Assembly (NCBI GenBank): GCA_934454005.1
Contig: CAKSGI010000080.1
Span: 1-7,703 of the forward strand
DNA from: an uncultured Eubacteriales bacterium
GTDB taxonomy: Bacteria > Bacillota_A > Clostridia > Oscillospirales > Acutalibacteraceae
Direction of reading: 5' to 3'
Length of the DNA stretch: 7,703 nucleotides
Shown piece after piece: positions 6,022-7,703 of this stretch. The notes under the pieces are model-generated. The model worked only from the letters and a program-made list of their open reading frames with translations, made no database searches and had not been told where the DNA came from. A program made the position numbers and the translations under genes. How positions within the stretch are numbered: the stretch's first letter is position 1; the number at the start of each line of letters is the position of its first letter.

Positions 6022-7703
6022 ATGAAAAGATTTATATCTAAATTCTCATTACTGCTCTTTGTATTTTTATTTATTTTTACATCAGTGGAAGTCCATGCTT
6101 TAGATAAGAAATTTGAGTATATAGAAAAATACGATTACTCGTATCGCCTGAAAATGTTTGAAGAAGATATTGTTAACTATTATAAAGGGCTAAACTGTAA
6201 AAAAATATTGGTTGTGGGAGATACGGACTTCGCAAGCACATTCCAAAACGCGTTTTCAAAAGAAATAGATATTCAAATTGATTTTATGGAAAATATTTAT
6301 TGTATGAAGTGCGATAAAGGTAGGTATGATCTAATCATTGATACAAAGCATGAACCTGTTTTTTTTGATAAAATTTATGAAGGAAAAAATGTTTCTTCGT
6401 TCAGAGATGTATATACCCAGATATTATGTAAAAAAACTCTGGAGTTTTTAAAGAAAAATGAGATTAGTTATTATTTTTTTGAAGCGCCTGATGCATATAA
6501 AATTAAAAACTTAGATGAGTTTGAAAAACATTTATTGTCGTCTGGAAAAACCAGTATGGAAGTTGTAGAAGACAAAGAATTAAGAGAAAAACTATATAGT
6601 GATAACAAAGATTGTTTAAAGAAAGTATCAAAATATTTTGACCCGGGAAACATTTATCTAGGATTATATTATTTAAAACGTGATTATAAAAGTGAATTTG
6701 AAAACGTAGTAGCAGGCAAGCGAGTTACAGTAGGACAGCCTGATACTTATAAGTTTTCGATAAATTTTATTGGCCCATGTTTAGCATACGGCAACTTCGT
6801 TTCTGATGCTTATACTATACCAAGTTATTTTCAAAAAATAGTAAATAATGATTTTCAAAATCAGTTTATTGTTAATAATTATGGAGTTAATCCACTTAAT
6901 GTTATGAACGAGTTTGAAATAATTTTAAATTCATCGTATAAAAAAGGAGATATTGTTATCCATTTAGGTAAACTTGATGCCCAAACTGAATCTTTGGTGA
7001 GAAAAGAATGCTGCGGATATTTTGAAACTACACATTTATTTAATAGACCTCATAACTATGGGTACTGGATGATAAACGATGGGTTTCATATCAACCACAA
7101 TGGAAATCTTGTGATTTCAGAATATATATTTAAAACTATTGAGCAAAAATTAATTGACAATCAAAATATAAAGAATAATAAGGAAATAATAGAATATAAA
7201 ATTAATAAAAACTTTGTAAGGGATAGTTTTTTAGAAAGTAATCCTGAATTTTTAAAATATTTAGAACAACTTAATAAAATAAAAAATGATAGAGAAAAAA
7301 ATTTAAAACCAAATTCAAAGATAGGCGCAGTAGTTGTTAATTGTAATCCCTTCACGTTTGGACATAGATATTTAATCGAGAAAGCTAAAAGCAATGTAGA
7401 CTTTTTATATATTTTCGTTGTTGAAGAAGATAAGTCAATATTTCCATTCAAGGATAGAATAGAACTAGTAAGAAAAGGTACATCCAATATGGAAAATGTT
7501 GAAGTGCTGCCAAGTGGAAAATGGATGATATCAATTGAAACGTTCCCTGAGTATTTTAAAAAAGATCAACTACTAAATGAAGTTGTAGATCCATCTAAAG
7601 ACGTTAAAATATTCGGAAAATACATTTGCCCAACTCTTGGTATTAATACACGGTTTGTCGGTGAGGAACCCTTTGACAATGTAACGAAACAGTATAATGA
7701 TAC
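6022..7703 (+). CDS. Exported SGNH-like / citrate-lyase-ligase (CitC)-type fusion protein (partial)
   Basis: 560 codons are visible and the frame runs off the window end. The ribosome site AAAGGGA (6007-6013) lies 8 bases before the ATG. Residues 1-26 are a textbook signal peptide (MKR-FISK, core LLLFVFLFIF, cut after VHA). Residues about 243-375 resemble an SGNH/GDSL hydrolase: FIGPCLAYG (249-257), VNNYGVN (284-290), a block near HLGKLD (314-319) and DGFHINHNG with Asp353 and His356. Cys253 stands where the nucleophile serine is usual. Residues about 433-560 match the C-terminal nucleotidyltransferase domain of citrate lyase ligase: NCNPFTFGH (440-448, the TxGH nucleotide motif), FVVEEDKSIFPFKDR, GKWMISIETFPEYF and RFVGEEPF. 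CitC itself adenylates acetate to charge citrate lyase. This protein has a different N-terminus and no citDEF neighbours, so that role is unlikely. It may transfer a nucleotide-activated group to a surface polymer. A signal peptide on an ATP- or CTP-using enzyme is odd. Confidence 0.85.
   Translation, partial: MKRFISKFSLLLFVFLFIFTSVEVHALDKKFEYIEKYDYSYRLKMFEEDIVNYYKGLNCKKILVVGDTDFASTFQNAFSKEIDIQIDFMENIYCMKCDKGRYDLIIDTKHEPVFFDKIYEGKNVSSFRDVYTQILCKKTLEFLKKNEISYYFFEAPDAYKIKNLDEFEKHLLSSGKTSMEVVEDKELREKLYSDNKDCLKKVSKYFDPGNIYLGLYYLKRDYKSEFENVVAGKRVTVGQPDTYKFSINFIGPCLAYGNFVSDAYTIPSYFQKIVNNDFQNQFIVNNYGVNPLNVMNEFEIILNSSYKKGDIVIHLGKLDAQTESLVRKECCGYFETTHLFNRPHNYGYWMINDGFHINHNGNLVISEYIFKTIEQKLIDNQNIKNNKEIIEYKINKNFVRDSFLESNPEFLKYLEQLNKIKNDREKNLKPNSKIGAVVVNCNPFTFGHRYLIEKAKSNVDFLYIFVVEEDKSIFPFKDRIELVRKGTSNMENVEVLPSGKWMISIETFPEYFKKDQLLNEVVDPSKDVKIFGKYICPTLGINTRFVGEEPFDNVTKQYND

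Noticed and set aside
6471..6653. Reverse-strand open frame of 60 codons
   Set aside because: It is antisense to the intact SGNH-CitC fusion gene and Ser/Leu-rich in the way shadows often are.
7161..7487. Reverse-strand open frame of 108 codons
   Set aside because: It is antisense to the CitC-type domain, whose motifs are clear on the forward strand.
6022..7703. Last gene as a true citC of citrate fermentation
   Set aside because: The signal peptide, the long SGNH-like N-terminal part and the absence of citD, citE or citF nearby do not fit.
1..7703. CRISPR arrays, tRNA or rRNA genes, insertion-sequence transposases
   Set aside because: I saw no regularly spaced repeats, no cloverleaf-like segment and no transposase or integrase motif in any frame.

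Overview
The window is strongly A+T-rich, with tight gene spacing, good AGGAGG-type ribosome sites and Gram-positive style signal peptides. This fits a low-GC Firmicute, most likely a member of the Clostridia. No 16S or other marker gene is present, so the genus cannot be named.

Layout. (1) Bases 2-136 are the C-terminal tail of an ABC-transporter ATPase, followed by an A+T-rich gap with one promoter candidate (393-421). (2) Bases 504-3669 form a forward gene cluster. It holds a 14-codon upstream ORF joined by an ATGA overlap to a 64-residue Cys-rich peptide (545-739), a leaky-terminator-like hairpin (754-792), a radical SAM/SPASM enzyme starting at TTG (827-1864), a DSP/Tyr-phosphatase gene broken by four single-base shifts (1851-2691), and an intact eukaryotic-type Ser/Thr kinase (2716-3669). 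(3) Bases about 3770-5650 are mostly non-coding or decayed: a perfect 27-bp inverted repeat, a reverse-strand remnant of an M16C metallopeptidase (4280-4870), overlapping inverted repeats (5278-5400) and a short coding-like remnant ending at 5651. (4) Bases 5675-7703 hold an unrecognised 110-residue gene and a long gene cut by the window end. That gene fuses a signal peptide, an SGNH-hydrolase-like domain and a citrate-lyase-ligase (CitC)-type nucleotidyltransferase domain.

How it may work. The Cys-rich peptide, the adjacent SPASM enzyme and the upstream ABC exporter tail look like a ribosomally made, post-translationally modified peptide (RiPP) cassette: precursor, thioether- or carbon-crosslinking maturase and probable exporter. 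The unusual part is what follows. The phosphatase, the kinase and the CitC-like fusion all start with good signal-peptide sequences, so their phosphoryl- or nucleotidyl-transfer domains are predicted to lie outside the cytoplasmic membrane, where ATP is normally scarce. A RiPP cassette joined to an exported kinase/phosphatase pair is the main candidate for an undescribed system. The link between the peptide and these enzymes is inferred from gene order only.
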